Assembly (NCBI GenBank): GCA_963813415.1
Contig: CAWEYW010000009.1
Location: forward strand, 682,001-746,000
Length of the DNA: 64,000 nt
Direction: 5' to 3'
Source of the DNA: CAIWHR01 sp963813415
GTDB lineage: Bacteria > Pseudomonadota > Gammaproteobacteria > Burkholderiales > Casimicrobiaceae
Positions 25,001-34,928 of the stretch are shown piece by piece. Numbering within the stretch: position 1 is the first letter of the stretch; each line of letters begins with the position of its first letter. Below the pieces are notes generated by a model. It was not told the DNA's origin. It saw nothing but the letters and a program-made list of their open reading frames with translations, and searched no databases. Both the position numbers and the translations under genes were made by a program.

Positions 25001-26270
25001 CTTCCGTCGCGATTTCCACCGCACTGACCAATCGCTGCAGCGCATCTGCGGCTGCCGCAGGGCCATCCTGCTCGATCAGTGCATCCGTACCCTCGTAGCG
25101 GATGAAGGCGATCGTGACGGGGCGGTGCTCAGGGGTCACCGTACCGCTCAGCACGTGCGCCCGGATCGCCGGCGAAAGACCGCGCGCCAGAGTCGCCGCC
25201 GCGAGCACCGGTTGCGGCTCCCCGCCGATCTTCCCGCGCCAGCCGGATGGCTCACGCTTCAGGAGCACGCCGGGACCCTTCGCATCGCCAAGACACCGGC
25301 CCGGCAGCAATGCGCCGGTCTCGGGGCTGATGAGAATCTGGTTCGCGGTCGCGTTGTGCTCCATCGAAACGAGCCGGCTCCATGCGGGACCGGTCGGCAG
25401 CAACTCCAGATGCGAATTGCCCACCGCGAAGAAGTGGAACGCGCCGGAATGCACCCCTTGCGACATGCGCAGCGTGACCTTGGCGCCGGGCACCACGATG
25501 CGCCCGACATCGCGCAGGACGCGGCGCATCAGGAACGTCGCATGGCACGCGCGAGCAGCGTGAGCGTCGCCCTCGAACCACAGCAGCAATGCATCGCCGC
25601 CAAATTTGAGCAACGTCCCCCCGTTCTCGCGCGCGACCGAGAGGATCGAATCGAAGCTGCTACCGATGGCATCGGTGATCTGCTCGGCGCCTTCCTTGCC
25701 TTTGCGCGCGAGGCGTTCCGACAGCTTCGTGAAACCGGAAATGTCGACGAATGCCGCAGTGCCCTCGCCGGTCCAGTGGCGGCTCGCCGGATCCTGCACG
25801 AGATGCCGTTGCAGGATCTTCGGCACGTACAGGCTGGCTCGCCGCGCGTCGGGGTCCAGTCCGCGCAAAGCGGCCATCCCTGGCGCGGTGCCATCGGCGA
25901 GCTTGCGGCGGCCCCAGGGCGTTCGCACGTGCGCCGCGGCCCCTGCCCGGAGATCGTCGTGCTCTGCAGCCAGCGCAAGCTCGATCAGCACGTTCTCGTC
26001 GCGGATGGCGGCCAGCGCCACGCGGCGGCGCTCGGGATGCGGCGTGCGCCGCGCCACGTCGCAGCGGATCGCGTCCGTGCAGTGATCCGCCTTCAGGACG
26101 TCGTGGACAACGCCGTGATCGGCGGTGTGCGACAACGCGGTGCCCAGCGCCATGGCGAGGCTGTCACGCGCGGTCGCATCCGACTCCGCCTTCCATGCGG
26201 CAATCAACCCGCCGAGGTCGACGGGCTGTTTTTTCGCATCGGACGGTGGCGAGGCACCTTCACCCGTCAT
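22035..26270 (-). CDS. Double class III cyclase domain / AAA ATPase / TPR regulator
   Basis: A 1411-residue multidomain protein. Cyclase domain 1 (about 165-360) has FVDISGFTKL (metal Asp176) and LLKFGGDALLLWF (metal Asp226) but lacks the later signature. Cyclase domain 2 (about 383-560) lacks the first Asp (FIRYEGTD) but keeps INRGAVFAGEIG and TVMGDAVNLSARL. The two are thus complementary, like the C1/C2 pair of mammalian adenylyl cyclase. An AAA/STAND-type ATPase follows (Walker A GEPGLGKT at 601-608; Walker B-like LIEIEDAHHMD near 724-734), then about 500 residues of helical TPR-like repeats. It probably makes or senses cyclic nucleotide in response to a protein partner. A bidirectional terminator lies after the stop. 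Confidence 0.88.
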   Translation of the reverse strand: MTGEGASPPSDAKKQPVDLGGLIAAWKAESDATARDSLAMALGTALSHTADHGVVHDVLKADHCTDAIRCDVARRTPHPERRRVALAAIRDENVLIELALAAEHDDLRAGAAAHVRTPWGRRKLADGTAPGMAALRGLDPDARRASLYVPKILQRHLVQDPASRHWTGEGTAAFVDISGFTKLSERLARKGKEGAEQITDAIGSSFDSILSVARENGGTLLKFGGDALLLWFEGDAHAARACHATFLMRRVLRDVGRIVVPGAKVTLRMSQGVHSGAFHFFAVGNSHLELLPTGPAWSRLVSMEHNATANQILISPETGALLPGRCLGDAKGPGVLLKREPSGWRGKIGGEPQPVLAAATLARGLSPAIRAHVLSGTVTPEHRPVTIAFIRYEGTDALIEQDGPAAAADALQRLVSAVEIATEEQDVCFLGSDVDFDGGKLILTAGAPRVTGDDEERMLLALRKIMETPLPIRIRAGINRGAVFAGEIGPAYRRTYTVMGDAVNLSARLMAKAEPGLIYATAEVLEHSNTLFRTTDLEPFAVKGKAQPIRAWAVGRAAGSRTRQVTLQSLRLIGRDTELAVLRGALALARAGAGRLLDIVGEPGLGKTRLLEALREDAADMRRLHATCEAYTASTPYVLWRELLRELMGISRDDADAMVVDRLRDAVTERVPELLPWLPLIAGAFDIELGPTPEIGMLAEKNRRPKLHEVVSRFLEVMMPDATLIEIEDAHHMDPASAELLVYVASSVQGRPWVIGVARRNASGGFAGTDGDALTRVELQPLAQKDALRMAQLGSEQHALAPHVLEVVAQRSGGNPQFLRDLLRSAIQTGGVGGLPDSAEAAAMARIDALTPDDRALVRRAAVFGLTFHPRMLAWLADEEGAPPPEPAAWMRLQELFEEDGEGYLRFRRSLLRDAAYEGLPFKLRRRMHGVVAAHLADEMDYPEEAAGILSLHHYEAGEYVATWKYARIAGDRAQALYAYLEAAGLYARALDAARRIREIEQKDLAAIHEAQADCWHRAAEFHKAADAYSAANRLVAGDAMRGSRLYLKRARLEERLGRNRQALAWAMRARKAVEGLEVPEAARHAAQCTAWYASMLYRQGRTHEALRWALRAEFESKSANDPEALGGACFVMAATYAVLGREGAEALMKRSLDAYRQSGNLDRQASLLANLGVMCQWQGRWDEAMDYYERGRAESLKLGDTVNAALARINVAEILIDRGELAEAEDTLRETLPLWKASRYRFFLGACLSLLGRAAMRDGRLGEALQLLHEAKDNFMQVGADQELPAIDARIAECRVFMQDADAALELATAMLGRAGPSNGVADVTAVLQRVRGFALLQRGEFDGARDAFDKGLAAARAKHDLFEVTVGLLALVELARVAGEMPEPAMLTESKSLLESLKIARPPALPPVA

Positions 26271-26506
26271 GGGGACCTGTGCTCTTCAGGGGTCGTCGGT
26301 GGCGCGCAGCAGCGCCCTCTGCGCTATCGCCGGACTGGCGGGCCTGGCGACGCCCGGCCGGACGTGCACAGGCTCAGTTCGTCTGCCGACGGTCGGGCAT
26401 TCTATACCGCGCCGGGCGCGACGGGCAGCGCCTAGAATGCCGGGGCGCGGCGCCCGAAGCAGCCGCGTTGCGCATCGCCGGCCCTCCAACTACCTTCGCC
26501 CGATCC

Positions 26507-28327
26507 TTGAATCCCGATCCTGCTGTCAATCTGCACTACCGCATTGCCCCCGTCGACCCGGACGCCCATCGGTTCCAGGTCCAGTGCAATGTGCCGGTGC
26601 CGGACCCAGATGGTCAGCGCTTGCGGCTGCCGACGTGGATCCCCGGCAGCTACCTTGTCCGCGAATTCGCGCGCCATGTGCTGCGCGTCACGGCAGAGGA
26701 CGCCCACGGCCGGGTCGCGATCACCAAGGAAGCCAAGGACACCTGGCGCGCGGCGCCATGCAAGGGGCCGCTGACCGTCACCATCGACGTGTATGCCTTC
26801 GATCTGTCGGTGCGCACGGCGTACCTCGACCGCACGCGTGGCTTCTTCAACGGTACGTCCGTGTTCCTCTGCCCGGATGGCTATGCGGAGCGGCCGTGCA
26901 CGGTCGAGATCTGTCCGCCGTCGGGCCCAGGTTACGCGCGCTGGCGGGTGGCAACCGCACTGCCCCGCCGCGGCGCGGCCGAGTTCGGCTTCGGTACCTA
27001 TGGCGCTGCGAATTACGACGAGCTCATCGACCACCCGGTCGAGATGAGCGAGTTCGCGTTGGCGTCGTTCGAGGCGGGAGGCGCACGCCATCACGTGGCG
27101 ATCAGCGGTCGCCATCGCGCCGACCTCGAACGGCTGACGGCCGACCTGCAGCGCGTGTGCGCATGGCAGTGCCGGCTCTTCGATCCGGAGCATGGCCGGG
27201 CGCCCTTCGATCGCTATGTGTTCCTGATCGCGGCCGTCGGCGACGGCTACGGCGGGCTGGAGCATCGCGCAAGCACGAGCCTGCTCTGCCGGCGCGACGA
27301 GCTTCCGCAGCCGGGCATGACGCCGGTCACGGAGGACTACCGCACTTTCCTCGGTCTCGCGAGTCACGAATACTTCCACAGCTGGAACGTGAAGCGCATC
27401 AAGCCGGCGGCGTTCACGCCCTACGATCTCGCCCGCGAGAGCTACACGCGCCAGTTGTGGGCGTTCGAAGGCATCACCTCCTATTACGACGACCTGGCAC
27501 TGGTGCGCAGCGGGGTTTTGCCCGTAGCCGACTACCTCGAGCTGCTGGGACGCACGATCACTGCCGTGCTGCGAACGCCGGGACGCCTCGTGCAGAGTAT
27601 CGCCGAGTCGAGCTTCGATGCCTGGATCAAGTTCTATCGTGCGGACGAGAACACGCCCAATGCCGTGGTGAGCTACTACGCCAAGGGATCGCTCGTCGCG
27701 CTCGCGCTGGACCTCAGGCTGCGTGCAGGCGGCTCGTCGCTGGACGCGCTGATGCAGCAACTCTGGAGCCGGTATGGGGCGACCGGCATCGGCGTCCCGG
27801 AAGATGCCGTCGAGCAGCTCGCCGGCGTGCTTGCCGGGCGTTCACTGGGTGACTTCTTTGCGCGCTACGTGCATGGCACGGTCGATCCGCCATTGCGCGA
27901 ACTGCTGTACGAAGCCGGGGTGCAATTGGAGTTACGGCCACAGACGAGCGCGACCGACCGCGGCGGCAGTCCGGCAAAGAACGGCGGCGCTGTCGAGCGT
28001 TCATGGCTCGGCGTCAAGCTCGCCATCGGCTCCGAAGCCCGTGTGCAGAACGTCTACGCCAACAGTCCGGCCGAGCGCGCCGGGCTCGCCGGGGGCGACG
28101 TGATCATCGCCGTGGACGGATTGCGCATGTCGCCGGAGGCCCTCGACAAGCTGCTGGCGCGGCGCCAGCCGGGCGAAGCCGTGGATATTCACGCCTTCCG
28201 TCGCGATGAGCTGATGACGTTGCAGTGCACGCTGGCCACCCCGCCGCTCGATACGTGCTGGCTCACCCTCGACGACGCCGCCAGTGCCTCGGCGCTGGCT
28301 CGCCGTCAGTCGTGGCTCGGCGCTTGA
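26507..28327 (+). CDS. M61 family metallopeptidase with C-terminal PDZ domain
   Basis: A zinc peptidase of the glycyl aminopeptidase (M61) family, about 606 residues. The N-terminal beta domain begins PDPAVNLHYRIAPVDPDAH; the catalytic core has SHEYFHSWNVKRIKP (HExxH zinc motif) and LWAFEGITSYYDD, which supplies the third zinc ligand Glu. The C-terminal PDZ domain holds YANSPAERAGLAGGDVIIAV. The frame is open far upstream, but protein-like sequence begins at a TTG (26507), chosen as start with low certainty; no ATG fits. It converges with the PEBP gene with 4 bases between stops. No signal peptide is seen, so it is probably cytoplasmic. Confidence 0.88.
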   Translation: MNPDPAVNLHYRIAPVDPDAHRFQVQCNVPVPDPDGQRLRLPTWIPGSYLVREFARHVLRVTAEDAHGRVAITKEAKDTWRAAPCKGPLTVTIDVYAFDLSVRTAYLDRTRGFFNGTSVFLCPDGYAERPCTVEICPPSGPGYARWRVATALPRRGAAEFGFGTYGAANYDELIDHPVEMSEFALASFEAGGARHHVAISGRHRADLERLTADLQRVCAWQCRLFDPEHGRAPFDRYVFLIAAVGDGYGGLEHRASTSLLCRRDELPQPGMTPVTEDYRTFLGLASHEYFHSWNVKRIKPAAFTPYDLARESYTRQLWAFEGITSYYDDLALVRSGVLPVADYLELLGRTITAVLRTPGRLVQSIAESSFDAWIKFYRADENTPNAVVSYYAKGSLVALALDLRLRAGGSSLDALMQQLWSRYGATGIGVPEDAVEQLAGVLAGRSLGDFFARYVHGTVDPPLRELLYEAGVQLELRPQTSATDRGGSPAKNGGAVERSWLGVKLAIGSEARVQNVYANSPAERAGLAGGDVIIAVDGLRMSPEALDKLLARRQPGEAVDIHAFRRDELMTLQCTLATPPLDTCWLTLDDAASASALARRQSWLGA

Positions 28328-28331
28328 AATC

Positions 28332-28961
28332 TCAGAGGCGTACCGACGGGTTCAGCGTGTAGCGACCCGTCACCGACGCGTGACCCAGCGTGTGACGCGC
28401 CATTGCACGTCGCACGTCCGGCCCGGTGAAGGCGCCCTGCACGTCGAGCCGCGGCACGTCGAGCGCGTAGAGCGTGAATACGTAGTGATGCGGCAGCTCG
28501 TCATTCCACGGCGGGCACGGTCCGTCGTAGCCGTAGTACTGGCCCGACATGTCCTTGTCGCTCGCGAACCAACCGGTGTAATCGTTGATGCCCTGCCGCG
28601 CACCGCGGGGCGCGTGCGGTCCAGGCTTGCCGCGCGTGGTGATGCCGTCCGAAAATTCACCGCGCTCGATGGAACCCGCATCCGCTGGCAGATCGACCAG
28701 CACCCAATGGAAGAACTCGACGCGCGGCAAGGTGGCCGGAACCGTGCGCCCTTCCTGGTTCACATCGTCACCCTTCGACGGCACGTCGGGGTCGTGACAG
28801 ATCAGCGCGAGCGAGCGCGTGCCGGGCGGAAGGTTGCGCCAGCGAAAATCAGGATTGCGATTCTGCGCGAGCTTGACGTGCGTGGCGGGATCGATCGCGC
28901 AGAACGCGAACTCGGCGGGAATGATGCCCATCGGGGCAAACGCGGTGGTCTCGAGCTCCAT
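28332..28961 (-). CDS. YbhB/YbcL family (PEBP/Raf kinase inhibitor-like) protein
   Basis: A 209-residue phosphatidylethanolamine-binding-protein-fold protein. NPDFRWRNLPPGTRSLALIC and HDPDVPSKGDDVNQ hold the PEBP ligand-site Asp-Pro-Asp, VEFFHWVLVDLP holds the conserved His, and YYGYDGPCPPWNDE and HHYVFTLYALD are the second signature. The ATG at 28961 follows AAGGAGACCTC. It is the second gene after a GST-like gene (10 bases between), so the two are likely co-transcribed. Biochemical function is not settled for bacterial members. Confidence 0.92.
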   Translation of the reverse strand: MELETTAFAPMGIIPAEFAFCAIDPATHVKLAQNRNPDFRWRNLPPGTRSLALICHDPDVPSKGDDVNQEGRTVPATLPRVEFFHWVLVDLPADAGSIERGEFSDGITTRGKPGPHAPRGARQGINDYTGWFASDKDMSGQYYGYDGPCPPWNDELPHHYVFTLYALDVPRLDVQGAFTGPDVRRAMARHTLGHASVTGRYTLNPSVRL

Positions 28962-28971
28962 GAGGTCTCCT

Positions 28972-29622
28972 TCAGGCCGCCTTCCAGTGCGGCGGCAGCG
29001 TGCTGTCGAGATACGGCAGCGCCTCGATGCGCTGCATCCAGCCGCGCAACGCCGGCGTGAGCAATGCATCGAGTGAAAAGCCAGGCAGCTTGCGCTCGCA
29101 GCGCCGGATCAGGGCGAGCGCCGGGTACAACGCGAAGTCGGCGGCAGACAGTGCGCCCACGAGGAAGTCGCCACGCATGGCGTTGGTGAAAAGCACGAAC
29201 TCCTCGCGCAGGGCTTGCTCGCCTTGCTCGATCACCTGCCGGTCCTGCTTCGCGGCATCGGTGCCGAACGCCTGCGTCCAGATGCCGTCACTGGCCTTGT
29301 CGAGGTAGTTGTCGATCTCGAGAATCATGCGCCGGGCAATGGCGCGGGCCCGCACGTCGGCCGGGAACAGCGCCGCGCCCCTGCCGGGGAACGCATCCTC
29401 GAGGTACTCGACGATGGCATTGGATTCATACAGCGTGAAGTCATCGTGCACCAGCACGGGCACCCGGTGCCGGGGATTGAGCGCAAGGAACTCCGGCTTG
29501 CGCGTGTCCTTCGCCGAGAACGAGAGCACCTTGCGCTCGTACGGCAGGGCCTTGTGCTCGAGCGCGAGCTGCACGCGCCATGCGTACGGCGAGCCGGATC
29601 CGTAGTAAAGCACCAGTTTCAT
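28972..29622 (-). CDS. Glutathione S-transferase family protein
   Basis: A 216-residue GST. The thioredoxin-like half starts MKLVLYYGSGSPYAWRVQLA (Ser near residue 10 in the active-site turn) and holds LNPRHRVPVLVHDDFTLYES with the cis-Pro and Glu-Ser pair. The helical half holds DFLVGALSAADFALYPAL. The start at 29622 matches the family N-terminus; GGAGGCGC lies upstream. It differs clearly from the GST at 11433. It heads a short operon with the PEBP-fold gene. The substrate is unknown. Confidence 0.92.
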   Translation of the reverse strand: MKLVLYYGSGSPYAWRVQLALEHKALPYERKVLSFSAKDTRKPEFLALNPRHRVPVLVHDDFTLYESNAIVEYLEDAFPGRGAALFPADVRARAIARRMILEIDNYLDKASDGIWTQAFGTDAAKQDRQVIEQGEQALREEFVLFTNAMRGDFLVGALSAADFALYPALALIRRCERKLPGFSLDALLTPALRGWMQRIEALPYLDSTLPPHWKAA

Positions 29623-29641
29623 CGCGCGCCTCCGCTCGTCG

Positions 29642-30034
29642 TCATTTGTCACCGCCTCCGGTGCTCGTCCCTGCCGGCTTCTGCGATGCACGCAGCGCCT
29701 CGAGCGAAGCCTTCTGCAGCTCCATGGTCTTGATGCTCATCTGCATGAGGTTGAGACTCATCTGGAGCCAGTTTTCGATCACCTGGAGCTCGCCGATCTT
29801 GCGCTCGATCTCGGCAGGATCCAGCGTGGCGAACATGGTCGCCGGGCTCGGAAACCCCATCCCGGCCATCGGCGCCATGCCTCCCGCAGTGGCGGCTGGC
29901 GTTCCGGGCAACGGAAAGCCAGGCAGCGGGACGCCGAAGGGATTCCACATGCGCTGCATGAACTGGAGCGCTTCCTCGGGCGAGAACGGGATGTTGCTGC
30001 CGGAGGAAGGCGCATCCGAACCTGATTGGGCCAT
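29642..30034 (-). CDS. PhaM-like polyhydroxyalkanoate granule protein
   Basis: A 130-residue protein. The N-terminal half is Pro/Gly/Met-rich and of low complexity (FGVPLPGFPLPGTPAATAGG); the C-terminal helix ATLDPAEIERKIGELQVIEN and WLQMSLNLMQMSIKTMELQK is the PhaM signature, a coiled-coil that in Ralstonia links the PHA synthase and the nucleoid to storage granules. The start MAQSGSDAP follows TGGAGCG; an ATG four codons upstream is possible. It lies just before the GST gene on the same strand. It suggests the organism stores PHA; the synthase genes are not in the window. Confidence 0.8.
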   Translation of the reverse strand: MAQSGSDAPSSGSNIPFSPEEALQFMQRMWNPFGVPLPGFPLPGTPAATAGGMAPMAGMGFPSPATMFATLDPAEIERKIGELQVIENWLQMSLNLMQMSIKTMELQKASLEALRASQKPAGTSTGGGDK

Positions 30035-30102
30035 GGGACGCTCCATTGGGAAATAACACGCAGAAAGACGCAGGATGCCGTGCGACGAGGGTGTTCTTTC
30101 GC

Positions 30103-30108
30103 TATTAT
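30103..30108 (+). promoter_or_regulatory. Possible -10 box, near-leaderless promoter
   Basis: TATTAT lies 8 bases before the ATG of the FAD-oxidoreductase gene, so transcription would begin at or next to the start codon. There is no ribosome binding site in the short gap (GAGCGTCC). No good -35 is seen, so this is tentative. Confidence 0.4.
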
Positions 30109-30116
30109 GAGCGTCC

Positions 30117-31532
<1,416 letters not shown>

Positions 31533-31535
31533 GCG

Positions 31536-31760
31536 ATGGGGAAGATCGTCTTCTGGCTGGTGATCGTGTTCGCGGTGCTGTTCGTGCTGCGCATGCTGAA
31601 CGCGCAGAAGGCGAGGCGCGGCCGCGGCGAGCGTGCGCGATCGCAGCCGACGCAGGAGATGATCCGCTGCGTGCGATGCGGTGTGTACGTGCCGCGCGCG
31701 GATGCGAAGGCGAGCCCGGCCGGCCTGACTTGTGGAGACCCCGTGTGCCTCTCCCGGTGA
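31536..31760 (+). CDS. PP0621 family small membrane protein
   Basis: A 74-residue protein with one N-terminal membrane segment (KIVFWLVIVFAVLFVLRML), a basic linker, and a C-terminal zinc-ribbon-like part, MIRCVRCGVYVPRADA ... CGDPVCLSR, with four Cys. This is the PP0621 family, which nearly always precedes a PilS-like sensor kinase gene in betaproteobacteria. Its stop overlaps the kinase start (GTGA), so the two are coupled. Function unknown. Confidence 0.88.
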   Translation: MGKIVFWLVIVFAVLFVLRMLNAQKARRGRGERARSQPTQEMIRCVRCGVYVPRADAKASPAGLTCGDPVCLSR

Positions 31761-33439
31761 CAACCCGCATGGCCGGCGCGAGCGAGGCGATGCAAGCGCA
31801 GGCGCAGCCCAGCGCGGCCGCGACACCGTACGAGCCGCCCCCGCCGGCGTTGTCGCTCAACGATTCCGGCCGGCGCATCCTCTGGATCGTGGGCCTGTAT
31901 CGCGCGATCTGCGGCGCGGTGCTGCTCGGGACCGCACTGCTGCTCGACCTCAAGGTGCTCGGCATTGCCGCACCCAACACGTTCGTCACGGCGGCCGGTC
32001 TCTACTTCATCTACGGTCTCGCATCGTTCTGGTGGATCCAGCGGGAGCCGCTGGCGCTGCCCGCCCCGTCGCTCGTCTCCACGCTGCTCGCGGGGGACGT
32101 GATCTTCATCGCCATGGTGATGGTGGCCGGCGGTGGCACCGGTGGCTCGCTGCCGATTCTCCTCTTCCCGCAGCTGGCGGCGAGTGGCTGGCTGCTGCGT
32201 ACGCGCACCGCGTTCTTCCATGCCGCACTGGCCACGTTCGTGCTGCTGGGACTCGACCTCTATCGGCTGATCGAAGGCCAGATCGGCGGCGCACAGCCGT
32301 TCCAGACCGGGCTCATCGGGTTCGGCTTTTTCGCGACCGTGGGTATCGCCGTGGCGCTCGGGCGCTATACGCAGGCGTCGGAAGATCTGGCCGCGCAACG
32401 CGGCATCGACGTCGCCAACCTCGAGCAGGTGAACCGCCTCATCATCCAGGACATGCAGGATGGCGTGCTGGTGGTGGACCTGAACGGCGTGGTGCGTGGC
32501 CACAACGCGCAGGTGACGCGCCTGCTGGGCGGCTTCGGCCGCATGCGCGGAGGGATGCGCCTCGCCGAGTTCTCCTCGACCTTGCACGACTACTGGCGCC
32601 GCTGGCAGGAGGACGTCAACGAGCCGCTGCCGCCCTTCAAGGTGGAGCCGACGCAGCGGCTGTTGCGGGTGCGGCTGGTGCGGATCGGATCGGGGCTGAA
32701 CGGCGGCACCCTCATCTATCTCGAGGATCTCGGACGGGCGCAGACCGAGGCGCAGCAGATGAAGCTCGCCGCGATGGGCCGCCTGACAGCCTCGATTGCC
32801 CATGAGGTGCGCAATCCGCTCTCCGCGATCAACCAGGCCGCGCAGCTGCTCGATGAAGATCAAGCGGTCGCGCCGGAAGGCCAGCGCCTGCTGGCGATGA
32901 TTCGCAACAACGCCAAGCGCATCGATCGCATCGTGGGCGAGGTGCTGCAGCTCAACCGGCGCGATCGCCAGCAGCCGGAAGCGATTGCGCTCGCGGAATT
33001 CATGCGTGCATTGGTCGACGAGATCGTGCAGGCCGAGAATATTCCGCAGGCATCGATCATCATCCTGATCTCGGAGGACCTGCAGGTCATTTTCGACCGC
33101 GGTCACCTCAACCAGATCACCTGGAATCTCGTGCGCAATGCCTGGCAGCATTGCCAGAAAAAGGAGCGCAGCATCCGCATCGCCGCGCGGCCGGGCTACA
33201 TGGGCGACGCCATCATCTGCGAAATGAGCGATGATGGCCCCGGAGTGCCGGCAGAGCTGCGCAGCCAGATCTTCGAGCCGTTCTTCACGACGCGCCCGGG
33301 CGGCACCGGACTCGGTCTGTACATCGCACGCGAGCTCGCGGACGCCAACGGCGCCGCGCTCGAGCTTCTCCCCAAGACACCCGGTGCGCATTTTCGTTTG
33401 ACCCTGAAGCGGGCCGCGAAGCCGGGGCGAAAGCGTTGA
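31757..33439 (+). CDS. PilS-like sensor histidine kinase
   Basis: A membrane-bound sensor kinase of 560 residues. The N-terminal part (about 35-215) holds six hydrophobic segments, as in PilS; a PAS-like domain follows (IIQDMQDGVLVVDLNGVVRG), then the dimerisation domain with the phospho-accepting His in SIAHEVRNPLSAIN (near 348), and the ATPase with DDGPGVP and TTRPGGTGLGLYIARELAD. GTG 31757 is taken as start because it overlaps the preceding stop; an ATG lies four codons later. It phosphorylates the sigma-54 regulator encoded 57 bases downstream. In PilS the signal is pilin level in the membrane; no pilin gene is in the window. Confidence 0.92.
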   Translation: MTTRMAGASEAMQAQAQPSAAATPYEPPPPALSLNDSGRRILWIVGLYRAICGAVLLGTALLLDLKVLGIAAPNTFVTAAGLYFIYGLASFWWIQREPLALPAPSLVSTLLAGDVIFIAMVMVAGGGTGGSLPILLFPQLAASGWLLRTRTAFFHAALATFVLLGLDLYRLIEGQIGGAQPFQTGLIGFGFFATVGIAVALGRYTQASEDLAAQRGIDVANLEQVNRLIIQDMQDGVLVVDLNGVVRGHNAQVTRLLGGFGRMRGGMRLAEFSSTLHDYWRRWQEDVNEPLPPFKVEPTQRLLRVRLVRIGSGLNGGTLIYLEDLGRAQTEAQQMKLAAMGRLTASIAHEVRNPLSAINQAAQLLDEDQAVAPEGQRLLAMIRNNAKRIDRIVGEVLQLNRRDRQQPEAIALAEFMRALVDEIVQAENIPQASIIILISEDLQVIFDRGHLNQITWNLVRNAWQHCQKKERSIRIAARPGYMGDAIICEMSDDGPGVPAELRSQIFEPFFTTRPGGTGLGLYIARELADANGAALELLPKTPGAHFRLTLKRAAKPGRKR

Positions 33440-33496
33440 CGCGTGCCTCGCCTGCAGTCGTTACCCGCACCTCACCAGACCAAGAAGGGCCTCTCC

Positions 33497-34837
33497 ATGT
33501 CACGCAAGATTCGCGGTCAGCCCAAGGTCCTGCTCGTCGATGACGAGCCCGATCTGCTCGAGCTCCTCGAGCTCACGCTCACCCGCATGGGTCTCGACAC
33601 CACGCGCGCCGAGTCCGTCGGGCAGGCGAAGCGACTGCTCGAGCAGGAGCCTTTCGACCTTTGCCTGACCGACTGGCGGCTGCCGGACGGCACCGGGCTG
33701 GAAGTCGTGCAGCACATCACCGATCACGGCCTCGACGTCCCGGCAGCAGTGATCACCGCGTACGGCAGCCCCGAGAACGCCGTCGCGGCACTGAAGGCCG
33801 GCGCCTTCGACTACCTGGCCAAGCCGGTTGCCCTCGAACAGCTGCGCGCGCTGGTCAAGCAGGCACTGAAGGTGCCGGAAAAGCCGCAGCCTGCGTCGGG
33901 CTACCACCTGCTTGGCGATTCACCGGCGATGCAGCAGGTGCGCACGATGATCGAGCGACTGTCGAAGAGCCAGGCGCCGGTGTTCATCAACGGCGAATCC
34001 GGCAGCGGCAAGGAGCTCGCGGCGCGGCTGATCCACGCGCTCGGCGCGCGCAGCGAGCTGCCGTTCGTTGCCGTGAACTGCGGGGCGATCCCGGAAAATC
34101 TGATGGAGAGCGAGTTCTTCGGCTATCGCCGCGGCGCCTTCACGGGCGCGGAAGCCGATCGCGACGGCTTCTTCCAGGCGGCGAACGGCGGCACGCTGTT
34201 CCTCGATGAAGTCGCGGACCTGCCGCTGCCGATGCAGGTCAAGCTGCTGCGTGCGATCCAGGAGAAGAAGGTACGGAAGGTCGGCTCGACGCAGGAAGAG
34301 CCCGTCGATGTGCGGATCATCAGCGCAACCCACAAGAAGCTCGCGGCGCTCGTCGAATCGGGCGAATTCCGTCAGGATCTCTATTACCGCCTGCACGTGA
34401 TCGAGCTCGCGATGCCGAGTCTGCGCGAGATGCGCGAAGACATTCCGCTCATCGCCAACGCGATTCTCGCGCGGCTCACGCGCGGAGGCGTCGAGGCGCG
34501 CCTCGACCCGGAGGCAGTGGCGGCGCTCGAACGCTATCCGTTCCCCGGTAACGTGCGCGAGCTCGAGAACATTCTCGAGCGCGGTCTGTCGCTCGCCGCC
34601 AATCCATCGCGGGTCACTGCCGACGACCTGCATCTCACGCCGGTGCAGGATGAATCCGAGGGTCCGATCACGGCCGGGGACAAGTGGCCGCTGCAGGATT
34701 ACCTGGATCGCGTGGAACGCGCGGCGATCAACGAGGCGCTCGAGAAAACGCGGTACAACCGCACCGCGGCGGCGAAGCTGCTGGGGATCACTTTCCGAGC
34801 GATGCGCTACCGGATGGAGAGGTTGGGCATCAAGTAG
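33497..34837 (+). CDS. PilR-like sigma-54-dependent response regulator
   Basis: An NtrC-family activator of 446 residues. The receiver domain has VLLVDDEPD and the phospho-accepting Asp59 in LTDWRLPDG; the AAA+ domain has Walker A GESGSGKE (about 166), the sigma-54-contacting loop GAFTGA, and GGTLFLDEVADLPLPMQVKL; the C-terminus is a Fis-type helix-turn-helix (YNRTAAAKLLGITFRAMRYR). It activates sigma-54 promoters, classically pilA. The start follows AAGGGCCTCTCC. It forms a two-component pair with the upstream kinase. Confidence 0.94.
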   Translation: MSRKIRGQPKVLLVDDEPDLLELLELTLTRMGLDTTRAESVGQAKRLLEQEPFDLCLTDWRLPDGTGLEVVQHITDHGLDVPAAVITAYGSPENAVAALKAGAFDYLAKPVALEQLRALVKQALKVPEKPQPASGYHLLGDSPAMQQVRTMIERLSKSQAPVFINGESGSGKELAARLIHALGARSELPFVAVNCGAIPENLMESEFFGYRRGAFTGAEADRDGFFQAANGGTLFLDEVADLPLPMQVKLLRAIQEKKVRKVGSTQEEPVDVRIISATHKKLAALVESGEFRQDLYYRLHVIELAMPSLREMREDIPLIANAILARLTRGGVEARLDPEAVAALERYPFPGNVRELENILERGLSLAANPSRVTADDLHLTPVQDESEGPITAGDKWPLQDYLDRVERAAINEALEKTRYNRTAAAKLLGITFRAMRYRMERLGIK

Positions 34838-34928
34838 TACTTCCTCACGAATCAGTCATTTAGCCTCACAAACCGTCCCGATTGCGCTACACACTTAATC
34901 CCGAAGTCACTGGCACCAAGGGGCGTAA

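Noticed and set aside
22797..26435. A 1212-codon plus-strand open frame opposite the cyclase regulator
   Set aside because: Long antisense frames are expected in GC-rich genes; the minus strand carries clear cyclase, Walker and TPR motifs, the plus strand none.
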